From Mycocentrospora acerina (lineage: Eukaryota > Ascomycota > Dothideomycetes > Pleosporales), in NCBI GenBank assembly GCA_022701365.1, contig JAKUHH010000102.1:1-16136 (forward strand): a stretch of 16,136 nucleotides of DNA. The letters are read 5' to 3'. A program made the translations under genes and the position numbers. The notes beneath the pieces were generated by a model. The model did no database searches. It was given only the letters and a program-made list of their open reading frames with translations, and had not been told where the DNA came from. Below, one piece after another: positions 1 to 8,427 of the stretch (within the stretch, counting starts at the first letter, position 1; every line of letters begins with the position of its first letter).

Positions 1-2043
1 CTTAATAACTTAATCTATGTACTACTCTACCTCTTGCCTGTTAATGCTAGAACGCATTCCTAGTTTTATAAATCTATCTCTAACCTAAGCATCCTGCCCT
101 ACCTGCTTAAACAACCACCTCTCTCTATCTATAGGCATGCAGGTATAATTATCTTTTAAAAAATTCTATCTAGGCTACTTATTAGTTAGGTTGTTGCGCA
201 AACCCTCCTACAGGATACTAGGCACAGGACTAGCTAACTTGCTATTATTAAATAACAACTTATCTACTAACAACTGCTAGCTCTTAGCTACTAAACTGTG
301 TACTATGCTACAGAATTACGCTATAGTAAAATGTAAATCTTTATATAACAACTTATCTTGCCCTGTCTATTTAATATAGCCTTAGGATATTATATTATAA
401 TAAATCTTTAACCTATACATCTGTAAATCTAACATCTACTGCATTAGACTATAGCTACCTTGTACTATAAACTAGTCTATTATCTCCTGCACAATCTGCA
501 AGCACCCTTTAGGTTAGCATTATAGTAGACAGTTGCTGCTATCACTCTTATACGCGCTGTTGCTATTAAACTTATCCTCTTTAAACAGGTCAGACAGCTC
601 TAACACCTGCTGCACTACTATAAACTAGGCTACCTTAATAACTGCAGACAAGATAGGCAGATACTGCTTAAGACCCTTCTAACCCTCCTTCTTAACGCCT
701 AATACTGCTAACGCACATACTAACAGATTGTTATACTCTTTTTAAGTAATAGATTAGTTTAACAACGCAATGCAAAACTCTAAACACGCTTTCTAGATCT
801 TTAACAACCCTTATAGCTTGCTGTTACGCTTGCAGTCTTCTGCCTAATCCTGCTCTTTGTCTGCTTCTATTTCTTCTATTGTCTTATCTACCTTGTCTAG
901 CATCTCCTTGTCTATGTCTTTATCTGTCTTGTCTCCTGCCCCCTCTGCCTCCTCTCCTATTTCTTCCTCTATTCTGCCCTCTGCTTCCTTAACTAATGCC
1001 TCCTATGCCTCTTGCTGCTAGCGCGTAAATTAGTACTTAGGGCTCTTCTATGCGTGCTCTTTCTGTGTCTGCGCAAAAAACATCAATATCTGCTTCTACA
1101 GTTAGGCATGCTTAACAATTGCCTTCTTGTCTATATACAGCTGCAATAGCTAGAAGCGTGTCTAGTGCTTTTCTGTCTAGATTGCCTCTAACTGCATAAA
1201 CACACTAACCTGCTTAACAACAGACGCCTAGCTAAACCGCGCTAACTTATCTATAGCTGCCTAAATAGCTGCCTTAACAGGCTTAGGCTCCTCCTCTCTT
1301 ATAAGATTAGGGTTAGCACTTAGCTCTTTAATGCATGCTAATAGCTTAAGTCTCTCTATGCCTACTAAATACAGCAACTACTAGGTCTGCTCTAACTACA
1401 GATTTACTTCATCCTGCTTACTATCCTGTATAGTGTTTTGCAACCGCCTCTTAACATTAGCCTACGCCTTAGCTATCTCCTCCCCTACTTGTGCCTATGC
1501 TGCATTGCTATTAACAGGTTTAGGCACAATTGCCTAGCCCTCTCTAGGGTACTAGACCTTAAAATACTGTAATCTATAACAGCTGCTAAACAATTGCTAG
1601 CAATGTACTTGCTTGCATCCTTCTTTAGCTTTAGTCTGCACTCTCTTCTGTTCTGTCTAACTTAGCTGCCTACGCTTCCTCCTTACTAACTATTTATAAC
1701 ACTTACGCTAATGCTTTTGTATTAATTCTAGGCTTCTTGCAATGTAATAGCAGCTGTCTAGCTGTATTTAGCATAATAACCTGTCTGCGTACAACAGCAA
1801 TTGCGTAACAGGTTCTACAACACAGCTTAGTAGTTCTAGTTTGCTAGGATAATATACTAATCTAACCTAATCTCTAATACTTTCTCTAATTAACTTAGCT
1901 TCCTTACGCCTAATCTTGTGCTAATCTTATAGATAACCCTTAATCTAATTAGGCTATATTACATACCTACACTCCTTGCAAATTGCTACTCTATACTTAG
2001 CTAAATACTTAAAATACTAACACTCTGTGTTAGGTTTAGGCAT
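1..2043 (-). pseudogene. RIP-decayed OrsD/DUF3505-type ORF (partial, runs off left edge)
   Basis: Read on the minus strand from an ATG at 2043-2041, one frame can be followed for 681 codons to the window edge. It is broken by many TAG/TAA codons but I found no net frameshift: recognisable segments near 1980, 1608, 720 and 354 all share the frame. Near the N-terminus it has ICKECRY (Cys22, Cys25) followed by HK, resembling the first zinc-finger-like motif of OrsD (DUF3505) proteins. At about codon 146 VHC*QLF...LQYFKV resembles the family's second conserved block. A Glu/Asp/Lys-rich stretch lies at about 850-1000. Further on, VCALAVLG, LPILSAVIKVA and KLLYKDLHFTI match the long C-terminal part of large fungal proteins of this type as I remember them. 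These proteins are multicopy in many ascomycete genomes and often lie among mobile DNA. The stops are explained by TGG-to-TAG and YCAA/YCAG-to-YTAA/YTAG changes. The family call is from memory, without a search; the gene is certainly dead. Confidence 0.7.
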
Positions 2044-2430
2044 ATTACTAATGTTTTATTAATTTATTTACATTTTTATAAATTAGCCTTAGCTTAGAAC
2101 ATAGTATTATATCTTATTTACTTTTTCCTTGTTGTTAGGTGATACAGGTTGCCCTCTAACGCTAGACTGCACTTCTGCAACCCTAACCTGCAATACTAAA
2201 CCCTAACGCCCTTAACTATATATGCTGTAGTAATGCAAATTCTACAGATTATGCATCTAGATGCGCTAAGTAACATATTTAAATTTAGGGACAATTAAAC
2301 TAAGATTTAAAATTAAGACATTCCCCTAAACTTTAATAGTACTTACCTATAGTTCTGTAAAATACCTGCAAATACGCGTAGCAGTTATTACTAATAAACT
2401 TGTAAAAAGAATTAGGATGTTATAACGTCC
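2044..2430. repeat. AT-rich RIP-altered upstream region of the decayed OrsD-type ORF
   Basis: There is no open reading frame here. The stretch has the same trinucleotide signature as the decayed ORF: almost no TCA, CCA, TGA or TGG. This suggests it belongs to the same repeated element, as the promoter and 5' part. Around 2179-2213 it carries several CCCTAAC/CCTAACC words. These are not a regular telomere-like tandem array. Normal composition begins at about 2430-2450. Confidence 0.5.
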
Positions 2431-2628
2431 CATTTACCGCCCTGGGTTAGGCCAGCATTAGCCAGTAAGCCCCTTCTATCGCCTTCTCACGACTATCTTG
2501 ACTGGGACAGTGCTACTCAAAATTCTAGTTTACTTCTCTTGATTGCTATCCTAATCTCTACCCATTCGCCGCTTAGTTTACTGCTTTATTGATTTTGCCT
2601 TGCCAATTGTCTTATTTCTAGCCTGTAC
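2431..2628. other. Intergenic DNA of normal composition, 3' side of the hydrolase
   Basis: This roughly 200-bp spacer separates the RIP-altered left flank from the stop codon of the minus-strand hydrolase. It contains intact CCA, TCA and TGG words, so it was not mutated like the left flank. The sequence TGTTATAAC at 2419-2427 and the following GGGTTAGGCCAG resemble the 5' end of a fungal LTR, but no matching second LTR is visible. It presumably holds the 3' UTR of the hydrolase. Confidence 0.4.
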
Positions 2629-4843
2629 TTAGTTTGACACAACAGGAATAGTGATATAGCTAGCACAATCTCCCCCGGTATAGATGCGGTTTGTAGCGTT
2701 GCGATGATACGTTTCGTCGTACGCGCGCTCAAATCCAGGTATGCCTCCTGGTCCTTCGACAGGTGTGATCTCAACGCGCAGTCGCCATCCTGCTGGGACT
2801 CGACCTGCACTCGCGAATATCTCAATTTCTACTTCAACTGGTTCATTAGGAGTCAGAGGCTGAACGTCCCGCTCTTGGTGCGTATGCCAAGGACGATAAG
2901 GGGTGCTTAGAGTAGAATCTTTGGCCCTTCGTGAAGCTTTCAGAGAGCCAATTGTCATTGGAGGAATCTTTCTGGCGCCTTGAGCTTGAGGATCGTTCTG
3001 GAAGGACGACGGTGCTAGAGTTCTGTACTGCACCTCACGCTCACCATCCATGATCCGAAGCGCGACCCAAACATCAGCATCTGAAGACGTGGAAGAAACC
3101 CAAATTGTTGCTTTGAAATGACCCGCGAAATTAAGATCTTTGTCTAGTGGCGCCGTTTCGAAAACAGCCATTGGAAGAGTTGTTGAGCTCTCAACATCAG
3201 CGGAGTACTCCACAAAGTGCTTTGAATATGGTCTAGCGTTGGTGAGACCACCTGTTGGTTTGCCGATGCCGCCTTCGAGGAAATATTTACGATACTCTGT
3301 GTTGGGGACCGGCCATTCGGCCTCATCTCGCCATTCAAATTTGCTGTCACCCGTTCGCACCATCATACGTACAGGTGGCAAATCCTGGGCTGGCGTGATA
3401 CCCTTTAGATGTCTGTCAAAAAATATTCGTAGGTCTGCATCGCTGTCTTCAATCATTGATGGCATATAAAAGGCGTCCCAGACGAGCAGATGCTTAAACG
3501 AAGAGCGGACCTCTCGGAAAGCTTCGAAACCAGCGCGACTATGAATCAGTTCAGTTTGGCTTACAGATGTGAGTACGGGTATGGTGATCTTCGAAAAGTC
3601 TGCTGTAACTAATCTTTCTCCATGGTAGTACTCGTCGTCGAAGGGATGGCTTTCGAAGCCCTCGATGAAGTCAACTGCACCAGACTCAGGGTTGCGTGCA
3701 TTGCCGACCAAGATGTCCCACCAGTACCTGCGATACTTCCCTATATAGAGACCACCAGGATATGAGAGATCGCGATATGCATCCGAGTCACTTGCTAGAG
3801 GAGCAATAGCCTTGAGAGATGGCGGATGGAGGGCAGCCACGTTCCACTGGTTCATCGCGTGGTACGATGCCCCGAACAGGCCAACTTTCCCATCGCTCCA
3901 GGTTTGCTTTGCTGCCCACTCGATTGCATCATAATAGTCAAAAGCTTCCTGCATGGAGAATGGGCTGACAACTCCTGGCGTGGGGCCAATGCCACGGTGG
4001 TCCACACGGATCATGACATAGCCGCGGGGCACCCAGTTAGTGGCATTGGGCCGAAAGGCAACCTCTGACCATTTGAAAAAAGCCGGGATTTCGTCTCTCA
4101 CATTCTCTTGCCACGCGTCCTCCCGCTCCTCGCTCTTGTGGAAGTCATCTTCGTTCAATATTGCACCAATTCGGAATGCTCGACCATATACCTAGAGTGG
4201 AAGCACTCAGTTAGCATTCTTGTTACATACATCTGTGTATGGGGGACCATCTACTCACACTCAAGTTCATGAGAACGGGCCAGGGCCCTTTACCAAATGG
4301 ATGAAAAATATCTGCTCCAAGCCAACTCCCGTCGCGAGTAGGAATCTTAACATCCCGCAAAGCCTTAATGCCCCGAATCGAGCGTCGAAGATGGTTGCGT
4401 ACTTCAGCAACGCTGCGAAGTGGAAGCTGGAGCTTGTTAAAGATAGCTCGAACAGATTTGGCTTTCGCGAAAAACTCAATTTCTTGACTGAAGTCGATGT
4501 CGTCTGAGTACTCGCTGATAATATCAGATTTAGTCTTGTTAATGGTGACACCGTTGCTGAAGTCGCGTTCAAGCGAGAGACTCAGGATGAAACGAGCGCG
4601 ATTGAGTGTATTTGGTTGGAAGAGATTCGTGTCCGATTTATTAATAATTGTTGCAAGCGTCAAAGAACTGCTGGCGGCCGCAGATCCGATCTCGAGCTTG
4701 CCAATGGAAAAAGTAACAATTTCGCCAGCCTGGTATGAGAAGTGTCCATTTTCATCAGTAATACCGCTGTAGGCGGAAGTCTTATATTGCAGTCCCACCA
4801 AGGGCCCGTCACAGAACTCACCAGTCAACTTAGGATCAGACAT
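2629..4843 (-). CDS. CocE/NonD-family serine hydrolase with bacterial-type N-terminal module (715 aa, one intron)
   Basis: The two exons are 4843-4259 (195 codons) and 4191-2629 (520 codons plus TAA), joined by a phase-0 intron. Splicing gives PVLMNLS|VYGRAFRIG, the expected start of the hydrolase fold. Residues about 10-105 (GLQYKTS..SG.TD..GHFSY..GE.VTFSIG, then RFILSLSLERDFSNGVTI) resemble a module common in bacterial lipoproteins. The X-Pro peptidase S15/CocE fold spans about 166-460: KIPTRDG..LGADIFHP at 167-182, DHRG at 259-262, and nucleophile-elbow GASYHA with Ser304. A PepX_C-like jelly roll follows at about 495-715 (VFETAPL, IWVSS..SDADVWVALRIMD). There is no signal peptide, so a cytosolic enzyme is likely. 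The family cleaves acyl esters and amides (cocaine esterase, X-Pro dipeptidyl peptidase); the substrate here is unknown. The catalytic His and Asp are not obvious: the position after KHLLV is Trp433. It is transcribed divergently from the dioxygenase gene. The fold call is firm; activity is less certain. Confidence 0.88.
4192..4258 (-). other. Spliceosomal intron in the hydrolase gene (67 bp)
   Basis: On the minus strand the donor is GTGAGT (4258-4253) and the acceptor CTCTAG ends at 4192. A CTAAC branch site lies at 4214-4210, 18 nt before the acceptor. The intron is phase 0 and contains in-frame stops. Removing it joins the two halves of the conserved hydrolase N-terminal motif. Confidence 0.88.
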
Positions 4844-4885
4844 TGTGCTGTGATCAATTGTCTGAGCGTGGTAATGGGAAAGCTT

Positions 4886-4891
4886 TATATG
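4886..4891 (-). promoter_or_regulatory. TATA box of the hydrolase gene
   Basis: TATAAA, read on the minus strand within CATATAAAGC, lies about 43 bp upstream of the ATG at 4843. The start context CACAATGTC is a good fungal initiation context. The 5' UTR would be very short, which makes the call moderate. Confidence 0.5.
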
Positions 4892-5110
4892 AGAGATTTG
4901 ATTACATTACAATCCCCGCATTAATCCTACCAGTTGACTAAGTTCTTAACAACGAGTCTCTTAATGCCGAGAAGCACAGTAATTGAAAAAAAGGAATTAA
5001 AGTGAACCTAACTTTGTCTTCGTCCGAAACTTGCTTACATCTACTTCCTGACTTAATCTTTCGGCCGAAGATGGAAGATTTTGTGGAAATCCTTGCGAAC
5101 CTGGTTAAGG

Positions 5111-5120
5111 TAACTCCGCA
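5111..5120 (+). promoter_or_regulatory. Half-site copy of the CCG-containing element
   Basis: TAACTCCGCA here is repeated exactly at 5183-5192, where it forms the right arm of the CGG-N7-CCG palindrome. A second copy within 75 bp suggests a second, weaker binding site for the same regulator. Without binding data this stays inference. Confidence 0.4.
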
Positions 5121-5174
5121 ATACTACAAGAGTCCATCATTAGAGAGCATCTTCGGAACTCGGTAACTTTTGTA

Positions 5175-5193
5175 CTGCGGAATAACTCCGCAG
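5175..5193. promoter_or_regulatory. Zn2Cys6-type operator candidate, CGG-N7-CCG
   Basis: CTGCGGA and TCCGCAG form a perfect 7-bp inverted repeat around AATAAC-type spacer bases (5175-5181 and 5187-5193), giving CGG-N7-CCG at 5178-5190. Inverted CGG triplets with fixed spacing are the standard target of fungal binuclear zinc-cluster activators, which often control small catabolic gene clusters. It sits about 330 bp from the hydrolase start and 760 bp from the dioxygenase start. No regulator gene of this class is in the window. Confidence 0.55.
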
Positions 5194-5954
5194 ACTAGTA
5201 GTAGGCGCCTCATGGTATGCGATATGGAAGGATCGGAACGTGCATGGTCTGTCTAGAAGAGAAAGAAAGTTGTTAAGTGCGCACTCTAGTTACAAGCAAA
5301 AGTGTTGTTAGTGGGGAGGCTAAAGGCAGTAGCTCGGGTTGGACTTGAAACAGCACAAAACATCTCTATTGAAGTGAATACATGCTGACTCAGAATTAAC
5401 TTGAATTTTAGTTTCTAAAAGAATCAGCGTGAGCAATTTTCAAACTACAGAATTTAACAAAAGAATTTAAACGGTATCTAATTTTCCAACGTCTGTTTAT
5501 TTCCTACTTAACATCATTTTAGCTGTAATTGTGGTGTAATGCTAATGTTCAAAAGTATGCTTTATAAGACTTTTGTCATGCAGATCACGGAGACTTCCGG
5601 GTACAACTAGGCCGATTACGTTCCTGAACGGCTGAATCTGGGGATTACCGACACTAGTCCTCTTTCAAGAGGATAGTCAAGCCCTAAAGTCTACAGGAGA
5701 GTTTGGTCCCAATTCCGCTATTGTATAATTATTTCAAACGGGTTTGTCATGTTAATCGTTGCAGTTGTGGTCTACGGCCTGAAGTCCATCATTTGTTCCG
5801 ATGTTTGACTGATGGACCACCTTTAGCTCAGCCGGATAAATAGTGATCTAAATAGCTTGACCCTGTCCCTTACAAAAAATCAGCGTACATTTAAAGAAAA
5901 ACAAGAAAGTTTTTATTTCTAGTTCAACTTGAAGCTACAATTCTCAATTCAATC

Positions 5955-7403
5955 ATGAGCTACCAGGACTATATTCCCGTTACCGACTTCCTCGTCAAGG
6001 ATCCCTATGGATATCTCGAGGGCTTTGGAAACTATCACAAGTAAGTGCTTGAGTCACAGCCCGTAGTTCACAATAAAGTTTTTATTCTAACGCAATTTTC
6101 CAGGGCCGAAGTGGTTCTAGGGGCTGTTCCGCTAGTTAACAATAGCCCTCAACGCCCTCCACTGGACCTACGTACCGAGAAACTATCTGGCAGCGCCTTC
6201 GTAGTACCGCGCAATCTTGCTGTGCACACATGGACTTATCGTGTGAATCCAAGCGTCAATCATGGGCGCCATGTTCCATACCACCACGAGCTGCAAAGCG
6301 GCAATCCCACAATGCCAAACATTCTGACCCCAGACTCCAAGACCTGGGGGTCATTTCCTTTGAAAGAAGGAGCTGACTGGCTCAGTCAGCGCCTTGTCGG
6401 AAGTACTGGCAAGCCTGCAGAGAAGACTGGGCTATCAACATGGCTCTTCAATGTTGTGGAGGATATGAAGCCTCATACAGCGTTCGCCAGCTTAGATGGC
6501 GAGACTCTAATCGTTCCGCAGACTGGCGCACTGGACATCACGACCGAGCTCGGGAAAATGCTAGTGCGATGCAACGAAATCGCTGTCATTCCGCGCGGTG
6601 TACGATACAGTGTTAAACTCATAGATGGCACTCCCTCGCGCGGATTCATCTGCGAATTGTACCAGGGACATTTCCGTCTGCCGGAGCTTGGTATAATTGG
6701 AACTTCTGGTGCTGCTAATGCACGGGACTTTCAGATCCCCGTAGCCTATCTAGATGGGGAGGTTGTGGAAAAAGACGGGGTGAAGTTAGCGACATCAAAC
6801 AAGGGAAAATGGACCATTATCTCAAGGCTTGATTACAAGCTCTGGTCTTGTGAACAGGACCACACTCCGTTTGACGTTGCAGGCTGGCACGGCACCCTTT
6901 ACCCCTACAAGTACGACCTTGCGCGTTTTAACTTCCTGGCGAATGTACATTTCGATCACAAGGATCCGAGTGCGCACACTGTTCTTACAGTGCCAGCTTA
7001 TGGCAAAGCGCCCCATACTTCTGTCGTCGACATCGTCATCTTCGGTAAACGCTTTGAAGCAGGCATAGACACTCATCCCTTGCCCTGGTACCACCGCAAC
7101 ACGATGAACGAGTTTAGCTTCGCCGTAGCCCACTCTACACCCGAAACTAAAGTTTCTGAGGCTCCGAGTTTCGCTGGGGCTTTCTTGGCTGGTGCAGTAA
7201 CTGCGCATGGACCTGGTGAAGAAGAGTACCGAGCGTTGCAGAAGGTTGACACTTCAAAGCCCACACTAGCGACTGATAGTCCTATGACATTAGTGATGTT
7301 TGAGACAGAGTGTCCAATGTACTTATCAGATTGGTCGTTTGAGGCTTGCGAGGTTAATTTCCATCCGGAGATGGCGTCTGTGCTACAGGCTTCGGACAAG
7401 TGA
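5955..7403 (+). CDS. Homogentisate 1,2-dioxygenase-like protein (461 aa, one intron)
   Basis: The exons are 5955-6040 and 6104-7403; splicing restores GFGNYHK|AEVVLGA. The protein matches homogentisate dioxygenase throughout: PLVNNSPQRPP, EKLSGSAF, LVRCNEIAVIPRGVRYSV, GFICELYQGHF, LPELG, ANARDFQIPVA, DHTPFD, WHG..YPYKYDLARFN and WYHRNTMNEF. The three non-haem Fe(II) ligands are present: His359 and Glu365 in HRNTMNE and His397 in TAHGPG, equivalent to human His335, Glu341 and His371. The human catalytic-base His292 appears to be His291 in GWHG. The family opens the ring of homogentisate to maleylacetoacetate in cytosolic Tyr/Phe catabolism. At 461 aa it is slightly longer than the usual 440-450, with about 12 extra residues at roughly 245-275. 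Active-site neighbours differ: NEFSFAV replaces SEFMGL, and CPMYLSDW replaces the usual SFMVGVSEW-like stretch. It is probably a diverged paralogue; the exact substrate is uncertain. Confidence 0.93.
6041..6103 (+). other. Spliceosomal intron in the dioxygenase gene (63 bp)
   Basis: The donor GTAAGT starts at 6041, a CTAAC branch site lies at 6087-6091, and the acceptor TTTTCCAG ends at 6103. The intron splits the codon for Lys29 (AA|G). Without splicing the reading frame lacks the conserved N-terminal segment KDPYGYLEGFGNYHK. Confidence 0.93.
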
Positions 7404-8053
7404 TATTTTAGACGCATTATTAGTTGCTGTGGTTATATCTTTTGGTGCTGGATGTTTTAATTGAGTTTATGAAGATTCGTTTTGTATTCTGAAGATAATC
7501 GAAGTTTTTACAAACAAGATGGTGCCACTACTCCTAAATCTTGACGTCGCCCGCGCTTCGGTGATAAATATGCTCCAAATTTCCAGCCTGCACTCTGAAG
7601 CCCAAACAGGAAATCTTGTGATTAGAGACTTTTTCATAAACGCAATCCTCCATCTAAATATACTTGTTATGAATGCACCATCATTTATGAACACTTCTAA
7701 TGTTTTCTGATACGTATGAACCAGACACGGCGTCATGTTGAACTTAAAAAGAGTGACTATTGAAAGCAATTGAGTAAATCTGAAGTGCAGTGTAGATCAA
7801 ATTATGGATCTCCTAGTACATCTACGATGAAGTACTCTAACTATACAGGAACGTTAATGTCTTAACGTCTCTGATTCGTTATCGTGTGCAAAAGTGGCTC
7901 TAGCTCTCTGTTCAACGAGGTGGTATCTGCCCACTCAGCTACCGAAGCCTCGATGCGCTGTTGCTTCGGAATGGTTCTTAGCACCCTAGTTTGCTAAAGT
8001 AAATGTCAGTTAGTCTTAGTAGTTGTTGTTCAGTCTGCGAAAGATTTCAAAGT

Positions 8054-8091
8054 AGCCGACACATCGACGGATTTTACCGATGCTGTCGGCT
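8054..8091. promoter_or_regulatory. Nested palindrome containing CGG-N6-CCG
   Basis: AGCCGACACATCG (8054-8066) pairs with CGATGCTGTCGGCT (8078-8091) with one bulged base. The region between them carries CGG-ATTTTA-CCG (8068-8079), an inverted CGG pair with a 6-bp spacer, the spacing recognised by some Zn2Cys6 regulators. It lies about 340-370 bp upstream of the flavin-reductase-like start. It could act as an operator or simply form a hairpin; I favour a binding site. Confidence 0.45.
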
Positions 8092-8098
8092 CGATGAA

Positions 8099-8108
8099 CT
8101 TCCGGAAG
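8099..8108. promoter_or_regulatory. Perfect 10-bp palindrome CTTCCGGAAG
   Basis: This lies 8 bp downstream of the larger palindrome. The core TTCCGGA recurs about 120 bp further on near 8225. The cluster of palindromic CCGG/CGG sites suggests a compact regulatory region for the downstream gene. Confidence 0.35.
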
Positions 8109-8329
8109 GACTAAGATACTTATGCGGCCTTATTCCGCTCTACTGTTCACCTCACCTCACCTAATCAGCGTATTACACAGCATCTCGTCAGTATCGTCCA
8201 TTCATTACAAATGAAGGAAATTCTTCCGGATGACTATGTCTTCGCATGTAGGCGAATCTTCATATTCCCGATGGAGATTGCAGCTCGACCTAGAAACGGC
8301 GCTAAGTTTTGCTGATAATGTCTTTACTT

Positions 8330-8335
8330 TATATA
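8330..8335 (+). promoter_or_regulatory. TATA box of the flavin-reductase-like gene
   Basis: TATATA lies about 93 bp upstream of the ATG at 8428, leaving room for a 5' UTR of about 60 bp. The start context CACAATGGC is favourable and no upstream in-frame ATG competes. Confidence 0.45.
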
Positions 8336-8427
8336 CAAGAAGTACCATGCTCTTTACGCCATCATAACTCTTAATCGCATCGACATCCGCCGAATTCATC
8401 AATCGCCTTCACTCGCATCAGTTCACA

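Larger units (their letters stand above)
4844..5954. promoter_or_regulatory. Divergent promoter region between hydrolase and dioxygenase genes
   Basis: This 1.1-kb gene-free stretch lies between two start codons that point away from each other. It contains a TATA box on the hydrolase side, a CGG-N7-CCG palindrome at 5178-5190, and a 10-bp direct repeat TAACTCCGCA at 5111-5120 and 5183-5192. Further CGG/CCG half-sites are scattered at about 5060-5240. On the dioxygenase side an ATAAATA at about 5837 could serve as a TATA-like element. Co-regulation of the two genes by one factor is a reasonable inference from the layout. There is no convincing ORF in it. Confidence 0.65.
7404..8427. other. Intergenic region: 3' side of the dioxygenase and promoter of the flavin-reductase-like gene
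   Basis: This 1-kb stretch shows no credible protein gene. The short ORFs present (63 to 100 codons) have no recognisable domain and overlap one another. The distal half holds palindromic sites at 8054-8091 and 8099-8108, the word TTCCGGA at 8101 and again at about 8225, and a TATA-like element at 8330. Its composition is normal, without the trinucleotide depletion seen in the flanks. Confidence 0.55.

Noticed and set aside
840..1010. CT-rich tract as a possible promoter or microsatellite
   Set aside because: Read on the minus strand it is the Glu/Asp/Lys-rich coding stretch of the decayed OrsD-type ORF, which explains the composition.
2179..2213. CCCTAAC words resembling telomere repeats
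   Set aside because: They are irregular and not in tandem. CCCTAAC can also arise from CCCTGAC by the local mutation pattern, so there is no telomere or subtelomere evidence.
4220..4924. Plus-strand ORFs across exon 1 of the hydrolase
   Set aside because: Exon 1 has clear domain similarity and a homology-supported splice site on the minus strand; the plus-strand frames show none.
5821..5840. tRNA-like A box (TAGCTCAGCCGG)
   Set aside because: It matches the A-box pattern, but no B box follows at the right distance and the flanking bases do not form an acceptor stem, so it is not a tRNA gene.
7519..7710. Plus-strand ORF of 63 codons in the same spacer
   Set aside because: Short, hydrophobic by chance, without family similarity or a convincing start context.
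7467..7769. Minus-strand ORF of 100 codons between the dioxygenase and flavin-reductase genes
   Set aside because: It has no recognisable domain, no promoter or intron context, overlaps an opposite-strand short ORF and lies in regulatory DNA. It is probably chance.
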